A stretch of 64,000 bases of DNA from Phytomonospora sp040655735 (lineage in GTDB: Bacteria; Actinomycetota; Actinomycetes; Mycobacteriales; Micromonosporaceae): assembly GCF_040655735.1 (NCBI RefSeq), contig NZ_JBFAKK010000004.1, positions 584,197 to 648,196 on the forward strand. Direction: 5' to 3'. A program made the translations under genes and the position numbers. Positions 1-8,943 of the stretch are shown in pieces; position 1 is the stretch's first letter, and the number at the start of each line of letters is the position of its first letter. Below the pieces are notes generated by a model. The model saw only the letters and a program-made list of their open reading frames with translations, was not told where the DNA came from and ran no database searches.

Positions 1-66
1 CGTCCGCTCGGAGGCCGACTCCGTCGGCTCAACCAGCCGGTCCCATCACGCCGAGGGATCAGATCC

Positions 67-138
67 GGCGGGATGGCCGAGTGGCTTAGGCAAGGGCCTG
101 CAAAGCCCTGTACGCGGGTTCGATTCCCGCTCCCGCCT
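67..138 (+). tRNA. tRNA-Cys (GCA)
   Basis: Full cloverleaf: 7-bp acceptor stem GGCGGGA/TCCCGCC, anticodon GCA in the loop CTGCAAA, T-loop TTCGATT, discriminator T as usual for bacterial tRNA-Cys. CCA is not encoded. It lies one base before tRNA-Val. Confidence 0.95.
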
Positions 139-139
139 C

Positions 140-214
140 GCGCGATTAGCTCAGCGGGAGAGCGCTTCCCTGACACGGAAGAGGTCACTGGTTCAATCCC
201 AGTATCGCGCACCA
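140..214 (+). tRNA. tRNA-Val (GAC)
   Basis: Acceptor stem GCGCGAT/ATCGCGC, anticodon GAC in the loop CTGACAC, T-arm ACTGG-TTCAATC-CCAGT, encoded 3' CCA at 212-214. An integrase remnant starts 166 bp downstream and points toward it, so this tRNA is a likely integration target. Confidence 0.95.
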
Positions 215-216
215 GC

Positions 217-249
217 AGAGCCCCAGGTCAATTGGCCTGGGGCTCTTTT
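217..249 (+). terminator. Rho-independent terminator of the tRNA pair
   Basis: Perfect stem AGAGCCCCAGG / CCTGGGGCTCT with an 8-base loop, followed by TTT. It lies directly behind the CCA end of tRNA-Val. Confidence 0.85.
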
Positions 250-379
250 GTGGGCTATCCCTTGTGGATTCGGGGTGGAGCATTTCTGGAGCAGGCTGCT
301 CCAAAAGGAGCATTCGATCCGGAAGCGGTCGCGTTTCGGGTAGAGGTCAGCGGCCCCGTTGAAACCGGGTCAAGCCTGT

Positions 380-850
380 TCAGACGGCTTGGACGGAGCT
401 GAAGCCGGTGTGAGCCTCCCAATGGTCTTGGAGCCGGGTGCGGACTTGGTGTCGCATCGCCGGGGTGACGTGTGAGTAGACGCCCGCTATGCCACTCATC
501 CGGTGGCCCATCCGGTCGTGCTTGATCACTTCGGGGAGTTCGAGCTCATCGAGAATCGTCTTGTGCAGGTGCCGCAGCCCGTGGAACGTCGCCCCGGGTG
601 CGATCGGCCCCCATCCGAGGTCGGGGTCCCCGTCAATGGCGGGCCGCCAGATACGTCGTGCGAAGTTCGACCGGCGGTGCCATTCGCCTTCTTGGGTGGT
701 GAACAGCTGGTCGTGGTTGTGGGAGTCGAGGATGGTGTGGAGGATGTCGGCGAGGAAGTCGGGTAGATCGATGCGGCGAACGGCCGCTTGCGACTTCGGC
801 GGTCCCAGCCACAATCGGTCGGCGCCCTCGTGGAGGGCGCCCTCGTCGGG
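380..850 (-). pseudogene. Tyrosine recombinase/integrase, 5'-truncated remnant
   Basis: The reading frame keeps the C-terminal catalytic part of a phage-type tyrosine integrase: FHGLRHLHKT carries the second Arg box with His, DRMGHR the third box, and GVYSHV the nucleophilic Tyr. The N-terminal arm-binding, core-binding and first Arg regions are missing; homology begins near GALHEG and runs to the stop at 380. Integrases of this type insert into tRNA 3' ends, and this one sits behind tRNA-Val. A shorter, related remnant with nearly the same GPPKS-AAVRRIDLPDFLADIL segment lies at 45.26-45.44 kb. Without its N-terminus it should be inactive. Confidence 0.8.
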
Positions 851-854
851 GTCG

Positions 855-1006
855 ACGTGCGGATCGTCGAGGAGATCCCCGTGTACTACAACGGCCGCCC
901 CGACCGCCCGAAGCGCCTCTGCGAGTGCGCCGACTGCGGAAAGCGCTTCGAGGTCGAGGAAGGCGAGTACCACTACACGTGGTGGAAATGGACGGTCAAG
1001 CGGTGA
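855..1006 (+). pseudogene. C-terminal fragment of a CxxC protein, cut by the integrase remnant
   Basis: About 50 codons with convincing protein character (RIVEEIPVYYNGRPD, then CECADCGKRF and a Trp-rich end) run up to the integrase remnant and then lose coherence. The CxC-x2-C pattern suggests a small zinc ribbon. No start codon or ribosome site fits this stretch, so it looks like the tail of a gene lost by deletion or insertion. Family not recognised. Confidence 0.35.
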
Positions 1007-1012
1007 CGCGGC

Positions 1013-2272
1013 TCAGCCCGCGGCCCGCGGACGCGGATCGTGCCCGCCGAACGCCGCCACCCTGCGCCAGAACAAGTCCGCCAGGCTTTCCGCGACCCGC
1101 TCGTCGGCGGCCCCGGGCCGCCGGATGACGACCTCGCCGGTCATCAGCTCGACGAGGTAGGCGCCGGCGTCGTCGGTCATCAGCTGGTCGTAGTACTCGT
1201 CGACCTGGGTGGTCCGCCACTGCGGGTACGCGTCCGGGTCGGCCTCGATGGCGTCGTCCATCGCCTTGATCTCCTCGGCGGACATCAGGCGGAAGTCGCC
1301 CGACAGGCCCCAGACCGCCCCGGCCCCCGGCGCCTGCCCGGCGTGCCACATCGCGATCTCGGTCGACATGCTTCCGGCCCGCGCCGTCTCCTTGTCGACG
1401 GGCGGCTTCAGGACGGTTCGCAACTCGGCCGGCATCACCTCGTCGAGCGCGTCCAGGGCGGCCGGCAGGTCCAGGCCGAGTCTGCGGTCGCGCATCTGGG
1501 TCCACAGCCGCTCGAACAGGCCGGTGTGGTGGAGCTCGTCGAGGGTCCGCCCGTCCTCGGCGAGCGTCGCCTGTAGGTTGCGCATCATTTCGAGGGGGTG
1601 GGCGAGGGCCGTGTTGGTGGGGTCCAGGCGCAGCATCCGCAACGCGAGTTCCTCGGCGTCGCCGAAGCGGCCTTCGTGCAGGTAGGCCCACATGAGCGGA
1701 CCGCCGACGTTCTCGTCGGACGGGTCGGCGCGCACGGCCTCCTCGGCGGCCGGGACGAAACGCGCCGGCGGCGCGCAGCTCGACAGCAGGTACAGCGCCC
1801 GCCGCACCAGCGCCAGCGGCAGCGAGCTGGCACTGGTACGCGCGCACATCGCCACGGCGTCGTCGAGGAACCGCCAGCCTTCCTCGAAGGCCCCGTTGAG
1901 AGCGGTCATCCCGCCGAGTTCCATCCAGTCGAACCAGCCGTCCTGCTCCTCGCGCAGCACGTACTCGGCCCAGCGCAGGGCTTCTGCGATGTCGCCGTCG
2001 TGGTGCTCAAGGCTGAGCAGTTCCCGCGCCGCGCCCAGGGACCGCTCGTCGCGCACGGCGACGACGGCCTGGAGGATCTCGCGGGCCTCGGCGACCTGAC
2101 CGCAGGCGTAGCGGTGCTTCGCCAGAAGGATCCGGATGCCGCTCATCCAGGGGTTCGTCGCCAGGAGGCGCTGGGCGATGCGCTCGATCTGGGGATTGGT
2201 GGGGCTGGCCCGGTAGAGCTCCCAGCCCAGCAGCATGTCCCGCTCGACGGCTTCCATCTCCTGATCGCTCAC
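1013..2272 (-). CDS. TPR-repeat protein with C-terminal globular domain
   Basis: 419 residues. The first 260 or so are helical repeats of tetratricopeptide type (for example the stretches around LLATNPWMSGIRILLAKHRYA and AEELALRMLRLDPTNTALA), typical of protein-protein scaffolds. The last 90 residues, with LMSAEEIKAMDDAIEADPD and AYLVELMTGEVVIRRPG, form a separate domain I cannot assign. No signal peptide or membrane segment, so cytosolic. The ATG overlaps the stop of an upstream gene fragment (ATGA), which suggests it was the second gene of a pair whose first member has been mostly lost. Confidence 0.7.
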   Translation of the reverse strand: MSDQEMEAVERDMLLGWELYRASPTNPQIERIAQRLLATNPWMSGIRILLAKHRYACGQVAEAREILQAVVAVRDERSLGAARELLSLEHHDGDIAEALRWAEYVLREEQDGWFDWMELGGMTALNGAFEEGWRFLDDAVAMCARTSASSLPLALVRRALYLLSSCAPPARFVPAAEEAVRADPSDENVGGPLMWAYLHEGRFGDAEELALRMLRLDPTNTALAHPLEMMRNLQATLAEDGRTLDELHHTGLFERLWTQMRDRRLGLDLPAALDALDEVMPAELRTVLKPPVDKETARAGSMSTEIAMWHAGQAPGAGAVWGLSGDFRLMSAEEIKAMDDAIEADPDAYPQWRTTQVDEYYDQLMTDDAGAYLVELMTGEVVIRRPGAADERVAESLADLFWRRVAAFGGHDPRPRAAG

Positions 2273-2361
2273 CGCATTCCCCGCTTCATCCAGTCGGTCC
2301 GCAGCTGCTCGAAGGTGCCGTCGTCGGCGCCGTACTCCAGCACCGGCGCCACCTGGTCAAA
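2269..2361 (-). pseudogene. C-terminal stub of a gene upstream of the TPR protein
   Basis: Thirty codons (FDQVAPVLEYGADDGTFEQL and on to the stop) look like a genuine protein end and overlap the TPR start by four bases. Above 2361 the frame runs into unrelated sequence that includes GATCACCAGGAC, a string also present at 7418 beside an IS remnant. The gene seems to have been truncated by a mobile element that later decayed. Confidence 0.45.
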
Positions 2362-2519
2362 ACACGACGCACCACAACACCATTCTGGACACCACCAGAT
2401 GATCACCAGGACACGCCCAAGGACGCTCGCTGGTCTCCACGTGTGTCTTGACGGCGTCGTCGAACCCCGCGCACGCGGCAAGTGGCAGCGCGTCGGCCCG
2501 CCTGAGGGTTCAGGCTCAG

Positions 2520-3197
2520 TCAAAATGGGGTGCTGTCGTACCCGTTGAAGTCCTTGTGCGCTACGACGTTTCTGGACCGCAGGATCACCAGCGCCCTCCG
2601 ACGCGCCTTCCTCAGGATCTCGATGTCCCTCGGTGACAACGACGCGACGGTCACCGCCGGGGGCTTCTCGGTGCCCCGAAGCCGCGCATGAACGATCAAG
2701 ACGCCGATCGCGAACGCCAGCAACACCACGAAGGGCACGGCCAGCGCCGCGTTCGAGGCGTAGTCCCACCGCCGGATGAGCGCCGCCCCGAGCGAGAGCA
2801 CCGCGATCACAATGGTCATCACCGCGATGCCGTTCAAAGTCCGGTCCCACTGCCGGTAGGGCGTGAGCACCCATGGCATGAAGAAGCCGAGGAGCGCACA
2901 GCAGGACAGGCCGGCGCCCACCCACACCACCGGAAGCAGCGCCTCGTTGTCGATGGCGCCGGTGAGCATGAAGATCCCCAGCCCCACCGCCGCGATCAGG
3001 CAGATGATCGTGAAGCTGTAGCCGGCCACGGCGACCGTCCTGCCCAGCGCCGTGCGCCGGTACCAGCGGTTCGCCAGCGTCAACTCGACAAGCGCGTAGT
3101 CGAGCACGACCCGGTTCAGCGCGCCGATGTCGAAGGGGGTGAAGTTGTTGTGGATCGTCGCCCATTCATTGGGCTGGATCGCAGCGGCCCTCGGCAC
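2520..3197 (-). CDS. Hypothetical four-helix membrane protein
   Basis: 225 residues with four hydrophobic segments at about 55-75, 85-108, 120-140 and 150-172, a charged N-terminal 45 residues and a basic C-terminal tail rich in Arg/Lys. The length and layout fit an integral membrane protein with both ends cytoplasmic. No family recognised. It stands alone between decayed sequence on both sides. Confidence 0.55.
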   Translation of the reverse strand: MPRAAAIQPNEWATIHNNFTPFDIGALNRVVLDYALVELTLANRWYRRTALGRTVAVAGYSFTIICLIAAVGLGIFMLTGAIDNEALLPVVWVGAGLSCCALLGFFMPWVLTPYRQWDRTLNGIAVMTIVIAVLSLGAALIRRWDYASNAALAVPFVVLLAFAIGVLIVHARLRGTEKPPAVTVASLSPRDIEILRKARRRALVILRSRNVVAHKDFNGYDSTPF

Positions 3198-3629
3198 CAG
3201 ACGTCCTCACTCTCGAAGGCATGGGCATGGGGACTTTAACCTCTCACGTCAAATTCGCGCCCGACGTGGCGCCGCTCAAGCCCTCCGCAATTCGCGCTCG
3301 GCGGGGCCGTCGAGCTCGTTCCTGTACCCAGGGGCACCTCGCCCCCGTCTTCATCTCGAACACCGACTCCATACCGACGGCGACGATCGTGTGCCTCGAC
3401 CTTGAAGCCATGGTCTACACCGCGCCGCCTACAGGAGTTGCGAGTCGCCCGAGGAAGGTGCCGAGGAGGGACGGCTGACACAGCAACGGGAGGAGCAGAT
3501 CGAAGCCCTGGCGCAGTAGAGCACCAGGACGACGATGGCTGCGGCCGAGGAGGTACGGCGGTAGTTCGTGCGCTCCGCCTACCGCTCCGCCAAGACGATC
3601 GAAACCTTGTTCGTCGAGGCGCTACCGCC
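3198..3629. other. Non-coding or decayed stretch before the IS element
   Basis: No intact gene. On the plus strand from about 3470 the frame reads QQREEQIEALAQ, stop, AAAEEVRR, stop, then SAYRSAKTIETLFVEALPP up to the insertion site, and continues past the IS as LAEAESASETDHDVED to a stop at 4606. This looks like a charged-helix protein gene broken by point stops and then by the IS. The original function cannot be read. Confidence 0.3.
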
Positions 3630-4498
3630 CTAGGGTGTGTTTGCAAAGGTGGGTAGCCATTGGTGGATGGCGGCGAGGGTGATGGCTGCCTGGTAGGACT
3701 GGCTGGTCTTGTCGTATCGGGTGGCGATGCCGCGCCATTGCTTCAGCTGGTTGAAGCAGCGTTCGACGACGTTGCGTTTCTTGTAGAGCTGCTGGTCGAA
3801 GGCTGGCGGCCTGCCTCCGCGGCTGCCTCGGCGGGCGCGGTTGGTCTTGTGGTCGGCGCGTTCGGGGATCGTGCAGGAGATGCCGCGTCTGCGCAGGTGG
3901 GTGCGGATGGCGCGGGTCGAGTAGCCCTTGTCGGCGATGACGTGGTCGGGTCGGGTGCGGGGCCGCCCCGGTCCGATGCGGGCGATGCTGACCGAGTCCA
4001 TGACCTGTTCGAAGCGGGTGCAGTCATTGACGTTGCCCGCCGAGAGCACAAAGGACAGGACACGCCCGTTCCCATCGGCGGCGAGGTGGATCTTCGTGGT
4101 TAATCCACCACGGGATCGTCCGATGGCGTGAACCGATTCGCCCGAATCACCACGCCCCCTTTAGCGCCAGCAGCGTGCTGATGAGCACGCGTGATCGTCG
4201 AATCGATCGAGACGAGCCAGTCCACGTCGCCACGCGCGTCAGCGTCGGCCTGGAGCCCGGCCAAAAGCCGCTGAAACGTCCCATCCAACGCCCACCTGCG
4301 AAAACGCGCATAGACACTCCGCCAGGGACCATAACGATCAGGGACATCCCGCCACGGAGCACACGAACGGATCTTCCACACGATCCCGTTCAACACCCGC
4401 CGATCATCAAGACGAGGCCGACCACCCTGCATCACCGGCGGCAGCAACCCCACCAGCACATCCCACTCAGCATCCGACAACTCATACCGACGAATCAC
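3630..4498 (-). CDS. IS5-family DDE transposase made by -1 frameshifting
   Basis: Two overlapping frames form one transposase. The first starts at a GTG (VIRRYELSDAEWDVL), contains the DUF4096-type N-terminal domain and the first catalytic Asp in SIDSTITRAHQ, and would end at 4100. The second carries RSRGGLTTKIHLAADG, the second Asp in VIADKGYSTR and the Glu in VERCFNQLKQWR. Frames join if ribosomes slip back one base on the A3G5 run (plus-strand CCCCCTTT at 4155-4162), giving GAKRGRGDSGESVHAIGRSR. The stop codon TAG at 3632-3630 is supplied by the CTAG target site rather than by the element itself. Confidence 0.85.
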
Positions 4499-4531
4499 CC
4501 ACCCACCATCCCACCCCTTTGCAAACACGCC
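3634..4531 (-). mobile_element. IS5-family insertion sequence (IS427-like), about 0.9 kb
   Basis: Ends are imperfect inverted repeats: GGTGTGTTTGCAAAGG at 3634 and, read from the right end, GGCGTGTTTGCAAAGGGG. Both ends are flanked by CTAG (3630-3633 and 4532-4535), the target duplication expected for this group. The transposase needs a -1 frameshift. Ends and coding sequence look intact, so it may be active. Confidence 0.9.
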
Positions 4532-4632
4532 CTAGCCGAGGCAGAGTCCGCCAGCGAGACCGACCACGACGTAGAGGACATCGACACCTCGGCCAGCTGC
4601 GCCTAACCCGCTGGTGACGCAGCGCATCTCGC

Positions 4633-4660
4633 GGTCCCGCACCATTCCTGGTGCGGGACC
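4633..4660. terminator. Perfect 12-bp hairpin downstream of the secreted EEP gene
   Basis: GGTCCCGCACCA-TTCC-TGGTGCGGGACC, a flawless stem with a 4-base loop. It lies 79 bp past the stop of the minus-strand gene at 4739. No T-run follows on either strand, as is common for terminators in high-GC actinomycetes. Confidence 0.6.
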
Positions 4661-4738
4661 GTCCCATGTCTTCGTTCCCGTGCTCTCCCCGCGGGTCCTG
4701 GCAGTCTTTCCTTCGAGCTTCGAGCGGGGTGGGCCGTA

Positions 4739-5542
4739 TCAGACGGCGCGGACGTGGAAGATGGCCAAGCGGGCATTGTGCCCGTCGACGTTCATGTCGA
4801 CGGTCTTGGTGTCGTTCAGCGTGATCTGTACCGAACCGTTGCCGGGCAGCCAGTGCAGGCGATCGATGCCGGTACCGAATGCCTTCTTCTCTGCGGCCAG
4901 GTCCGACGCGGTGCCGAAGTCGGGGCGGTTGGTGTCCGCGCCCCAGATCACGAGCCTGCCCGCGTCGTGGTGCGCGCGTGCCCTGGCCCGGTGGATGTCA
5001 CGCATGAGCCACCATTCGTCGCGCAGGTCCGTGCGCTGGTCGCCGTTGAACGCGTTGGCGATGTAGTGGGTGTTGAGCACCGCGAACTCTACGGCCGGAT
5101 GGTCCTCGTGCCGGACGATGACCTCGTTGAACCAACGTGTCGGGGTCACGCCGGGGATGCCGCCGTGCGCGCGCTGGGTCCGGCTGGACACGACGATCCA
5201 CGGCCTGCCGACGCAGATCGGGATCCGAAACGACGTCTCGTGGCGCAGGAAGGCCTTGGTGTAGAGCGGGCCGAAGTAGTGGTCGATCATCGCTTCTTCG
5301 CCGGTGTCGCCCTCGCTGATCTCCTGGAAGCAGACCAGTGGCCTGTTCGTGCCATCGGCGTTGCGCACAGCGTCGAACGCCGCGTTCCGGGCTGCGAGGT
5401 TGTCCCGGCCGACGTTCGCCGTGATCACCGGCAGCCGGAACCAGTCGGTCGCCGCCGATGCGGGGCTCGCGCCCACGAGGGCGCCGGCGAGTACGCCGCC
5501 GCCGAGCGCGATTGCCTTGCGCCTGCTCATACTGCTGGTCAT
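4739..5542 (-). CDS. Secreted endonuclease/exonuclease/phosphatase-family protein (Tat signal)
   Basis: 267 residues. The N-terminus MTSSMSRRKAIALGGG is a twin-arginine signal ending near ASPASAAT (about residue 31), so the protein is exported folded. The mature part is an EEP fold: CFQEIS holds the metal-binding Glu, LNTHYIAN the Asn-x-His motif, WGADTNRPDF the Asp-x-Asn motif and NVDGHNARLAI the final Asp-x-His region. These enzymes cleave phosphodiesters (nucleic acids, inositol phosphates or sphingomyelin); the substrate here is unknown. A monocistronic unit with its own hairpin terminator. Confidence 0.8.
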   Translation of the reverse strand: MTSSMSRRKAIALGGGVLAGALVGASPASAATDWFRLPVITANVGRDNLAARNAAFDAVRNADGTNRPLVCFQEISEGDTGEEAMIDHYFGPLYTKAFLRHETSFRIPICVGRPWIVVSSRTQRAHGGIPGVTPTRWFNEVIVRHEDHPAVEFAVLNTHYIANAFNGDQRTDLRDEWWLMRDIHRARARAHHDAGRLVIWGADTNRPDFGTASDLAAEKKAFGTGIDRLHWLPGNGSVQITLNDTKTVDMNVDGHNARLAIFHVRAV

Positions 5543-5821
5543 TTGCGGCCTCCTGTGAAGCGTGTGATTTCGGACATGATGGTCGAAGATGGATTTCTTG
5601 AGCGCGGTGGATCGCCGGTGTCTCAGGTCTGTGTTGCCGAGTCGGTCCGGGCCGCCGCCCGCCGTCCTCTGGAGACGAATCGGCGCCGTATGCGAAGACC
5701 TGCCAAGCGGCCCGGCTGCGGATCGGATGTCGGATGAGTGAGGCGGCCCCTGGGCCGTGGCCGGACACCAGGGGACCGCACTGGGCTCACCTTTGCGGAG
5801 TAGTGGTGATCGGGCTGGCGA

Positions 5822-6913
5822 TCACGTGACGTAGAAGCCGCTGGAGTCGAGCTTGAGCTCGCCGATGATGGGGTGGCGCTTACCGGTGGCGGGGTTGTAC
5901 CAGGCCCAAACGACACACCGGCGGTTGTCTTCGGTGTAGAAGACCGCCATGGCTCCGGGGCCGGGATGGTTGCCAGGTAGCCCTCGGTACGGACCGAGCC
6001 CGCCGGATCCGGTGTAGCCGAAGAACGGCCGGTTCGCTCCGTCCCTCAGAAGGGTGCACCGGGTCGAGGGGAGAGGGTTCGTGCCGCAGTCGGCGATGCC
6101 GGTGGAGTACCGGGCGCTGTTCCAGTTGTTGCCGGAGAACATCAGGTAGTAGCGGCCCTCGCCGCCGACGAAGATCGACGGGTTCTCGATGACGTGGGTT
6201 CCACCGGAGGAGCTCTCGGTGTCCCAGGCGAGGTCGGTGCTCTTCAGCGCGTCGCGGCGGGTGCTCCAAATGGCGGACCCGTTCGAGCCGACCTGCACGA
6301 TGGAGATGCCGGTCTCCGGATAGGAGGTGATCGCGTCATCGCGATAGGTGACGTAGAGTTTGCCGTTGGCGACGAATGGATTGGCGTCGATGGCCCATCG
6401 GCCGCCGCCGGGGCAGGCCCATTCTCCCCTGTTGATGAATGGCGATTTCGCTCCGCCGGAAGTCGCCAGCCCGATGCACTTCTGCCCGGATCCGGCCCTT
6501 GTGGCCGTGTAGTACATGTAGTAGGTGCCGTTGAACTCCGCGACGCCGGGCGCCCAAATGGCGCCGTTGTCCACTGCCCACGAACCGGGTCCGGAGGGAA
6601 GCGCGTCGCCGGCGACGCAGTCGGACATGCCGACGCTGTCACCCGATCCGTGGTTGAGGAAGGGCACGTACAACGTCACCCCTGCCTGGGCACCGCAACG
6701 CGGGCCGGCGCCGGAGCCGACGGTCGTGCCGTAAGTGACGTAGGTGCCGTCCATAGCCTGCACCGTGCTCGGATCGGCAAGGCTGAACGACGAAGATCCG
6801 GTAGACGCCTGGGCCGCGTCCGGTTCCTCAAGTGCGCCGAGTGCCGCTACTGCCGTGGCCGCTATCGCCATTGCAAGCGTTAACGAGAGCAGCTTTCGCC
6901 GTGGTCTGGGCAT
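5822..6913 (-). CDS. Secreted glycoside hydrolase, GH43-type beta-propeller
   Basis: 363 residues with a Sec signal (MPRPRRKLLSLTLAMAIA... cut near AQAST). The five-bladed propeller signature is visible: SLADPSTVQAMDGTYVTYGT with the base Asp, IWAPGVAEFNGTYYMYYTA, AIDANPFVANGKLYVTYR with the pKa-tuning Asp, and VIENPSIFVGGEGRYYLMFS with the acid Glu. GH43 enzymes are arabinanases, arabinofuranosidases or xylosidases acting on plant polysaccharide; the ENPS and APGV motifs best fit the endo-arabinanase-like branch. Several Cys pairs suit an extracellular protein. Length is normal for a single-domain member. Confidence 0.8.
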   Translation of the reverse strand: MPRPRRKLLSLTLAMAIAATAVAALGALEEPDAAQASTGSSSFSLADPSTVQAMDGTYVTYGTTVGSGAGPRCGAQAGVTLYVPFLNHGSGDSVGMSDCVAGDALPSGPGSWAVDNGAIWAPGVAEFNGTYYMYYTATRAGSGQKCIGLATSGGAKSPFINRGEWACPGGGRWAIDANPFVANGKLYVTYRDDAITSYPETGISIVQVGSNGSAIWSTRRDALKSTDLAWDTESSSGGTHVIENPSIFVGGEGRYYLMFSGNNWNSARYSTGIADCGTNPLPSTRCTLLRDGANRPFFGYTGSGGLGPYRGLPGNHPGPGAMAVFYTEDNRRCVVWAWYNPATGKRHPIIGELKLDSSGFYVT

Positions 6914-7256
6914 GAACCCTCCTTGATCGAACCCGTATCTCCAACTGATCTATGAAGACCACCACTTTTTTATCAGGGCCGACCGAAAAAGGGAATAGAA
7001 CCGTAGGGAATATCGAACGACCATTACTTTGTGGTGGCTTTTTAGAGGTATGCGCACTTGACGGGCCCGCAAACTCTGAGTAAAAGCAGTCCCGCCCCTG
7101 GAAGGTCCTCGCCGAGTCGCCGTCAAGACGGAACCGACCGCCGCCTGGATACGAGAGTCGGTCGGCTGGCGATGAGCGGCCGGGCCGCGATCAGGCCGCG
7201 CAGTGCGTCGAGGGCCGCGTCGAGCGCGGTGCGCCGCTCGGTATGCGGAGGCAGGC
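6914..7256. other. AT-rich promoter region of the GH43 gene and unassigned DNA
   Basis: 6914-7060 is clearly more AT-rich than its surroundings and holds the upstream region of the GH43 gene; CCACCAC near 6960 and GTGGTGG near 7031 form a wide inverted repeat that could be an operator. From 7060 to 7256 I see no gene. Confidence 0.4.
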
Positions 7257-7436
7257 TACCAGACTTCGACAAGTGGGCCTACAGGCAACGCAACGTCGTC
7301 GATCGAGCCTTCAACCGGTTGAAACAATGGCGCGACCTGGCCACCCGCTACGCCGAACGCGCCCAGCATCCACCAAGCCAGCCTAGCCATCGCCGGCATC
7401 ATGATCTGGCTCCCATGATCACCAGGACAGTCCCTA
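7257..7436 (+). pseudogene. IS5-family transposase, C-terminal remnant
   Basis: PDFDKWAYRQRNVVDRAFNRLKQWRDLATRYAER is the region around the catalytic Glu of an IS427-like transposase and parallels the intact element at 3.6-4.5 kb (VERCFNQLKQWRGIATRYDK). The rest of the gene is absent and the tail is frame-disrupted. Confidence 0.7.
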
Positions 7437-7445
7437 GTACTGCGG

Positions 7446-7650
7446 CGACACTTGTTGGTGGGTGGTTCGTTGGGCAGGTTGTGTCTGATGTGGATGTCGC
7501 GGTGTGGGGCGCGGGGTTCGATCGTTTAATGGTGCGGGTCGGGTCTCGGTTCGCTCGTGCCGAGCCGCGTGAGCGGGTGGCGCGGTATGTGTCGGGGCTG
7601 GTCGCGCCGTTGGAGCGCGAAAGCCTCACACTGTTGATCATGTCGGTCAA
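7446..7650 (+). pseudogene. IS701-like transposase, N-terminal remnant
   Basis: The frame reads DRLMVRVGSRFARAEPRERV and then ARYVSGLVAPLERES. A short Arg-rich start with RYVSGLLAPLERK-like text is typical of IS701-family transposase N-termini. The sequence breaks off after about 60 codons. Identification rests on the motif only. Confidence 0.55.
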
Positions 7651-7727
7651 TTCGCTGTTCGAGCAGGGTCTCTACCTCCGACCACGACGACTTCATGCGC
7701 CGAGCCCGAGCCCGCATCCCCACCCAA

Positions 7728-8507
7728 CGCCGACATCGGTTCTCCGGTTCGCAACGCGCATCACCCTTGACAAGGTGTCGCTGCGCTATCCCGATACCGA
7801 CACCAACGCCGTGGACGACGCCTCCCTGAAGATCCAGCATGGCCAGACCATCGCCCTGGTTGGCGAGAATGGATCCGGCAAGACCAGCCTCGCTGCCCTT
7901 ATCGCCTTCTGAACGAACCGACCAGCGGCACCATCCGCTGGGACGGCGCCAACACCACGACGGTCGACACGGCCGACCTCAGCGCCAATATCGCCGTCAT
8001 GTGCCAGGACTATCAGCACTGGCCGTTCACCGCACGCATGAACATCCACATCGGACGCACCACCGCTGAAGGCAATGGCCAGATCGAAACTGCCGCGCGG
8101 GATGCCGGTGCCCACGACATGATCACTAAACTACCGCAGGGCGACGAAACCCTCCTCGACAGATCCTTCAAAGACGGCCACGACCTGTCCGGTGGCCAGT
8201 GGCAACGCCTCACCACCACTCGCACCTTCATCCGCGATGCCCCGCTTCTCATCTGCGACGAACCTTCGGCGGCACTCGATGCTCGGGCCGAGCACGCCAT
8301 ATTCGTGCACCTGCGCGCCCGCGCTGGAACAGCAACCACGGTGCTGATCACCCACCGGCTCGCCAATGTTCGCCACGCAGTCGCGATCTATGTTCTCGGC
8401 AAAGGACACGTCATTGAAGAAGGAACCCATGATCAGTCGATGGAGCTTAAAGGGCGCTACGCCAGTCTGTTCAAGCTTCAAGCCGCGGCTACCTCGGCGA
8501 CGCCGAG
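7728..8507 (+). pseudogene. ABC transporter ATP-binding domain, truncated and frameshifted
   Basis: The C-terminal nucleotide-binding domain of an exporter-type ABC half-transporter. It starts at ITLDKVSLRYPDTDTNAVDD, with Walker A GENGSGKTS, then shifts frame near 7908 and continues with MCQDYQHWPFTARMNI (Q-loop), DLSGGQWQR (signature), LLICDEPSAALD (Walker B) and VLITHRLA (H-loop), ending at RYASLFKLQAAA. The membrane domain is missing and the upstream side abuts an IS701 remnant. All ATPase motifs are otherwise intact, so decay is recent. Confidence 0.85.
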
Positions 8508-8943
8508 GTACACGACACTCCTACTCAGTCGCGGAGCACAGAGGACGCCATGCGCGGCGAAGTAGGGTCTCCCTCGCCGGGGAGGTGCGCATCAGCGAGA
8601 CCGCCCTGCGGGCGTTGATGGAGACCAGAGAGGCTGAGCATCTAGCCGATGTAGACGGTTTTGAGGTGCTGTGGTGGGACAGTGAGCTCGTAGTCTCAGT
8701 CCGGGGCGCTGCGACGGCGCAACGGGTGCTCCCTTTACGCGACGGCTGCTAAGGGAACAGGTGGGGCGGGACATGGGAGGATGTGCTCGCCGAGCACTGT
8801 GATCGGGTGATCAGGGCTCGGTGATGTGGTGGCCCCTGGGGCTCATGGTCGGGAAGACCAATAGAACCCAGGGGCCTCTTCATGCTTTGTTCGGCCGTGT
8901 TTTGCAGCGTTCCTCCGGTTCGACGTTTCGCATGGGTGTGTCG
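8508..8943. other. Unassigned stretch with a nested hairpin
   Basis: No recognisable gene. A frame ending at 8752 (ETALRALMETREAEHLADVD and on) has protein-like composition but no good start and no family I know. The 8831-8876 hairpin is listed separately. Confidence 0.3.
8831..8876 (+). terminator. Nested hairpin, likely terminator or structured RNA
   Basis: Outer stem GGCCCCTGGG / CCCAGGGGCC encloses an inner stem TGGTC-GGGAA-GACCA (8846-8860), followed by TCTTC. It sits 68 bp past the stop of the minus-strand immunity gene (8944). Confidence 0.5.

Noticed and set aside
8550..8752. Short protein-like frame ending VLPLRDGC
   Set aside because: No start, ribosome site or known family; kept only as part of the unassigned stretch.
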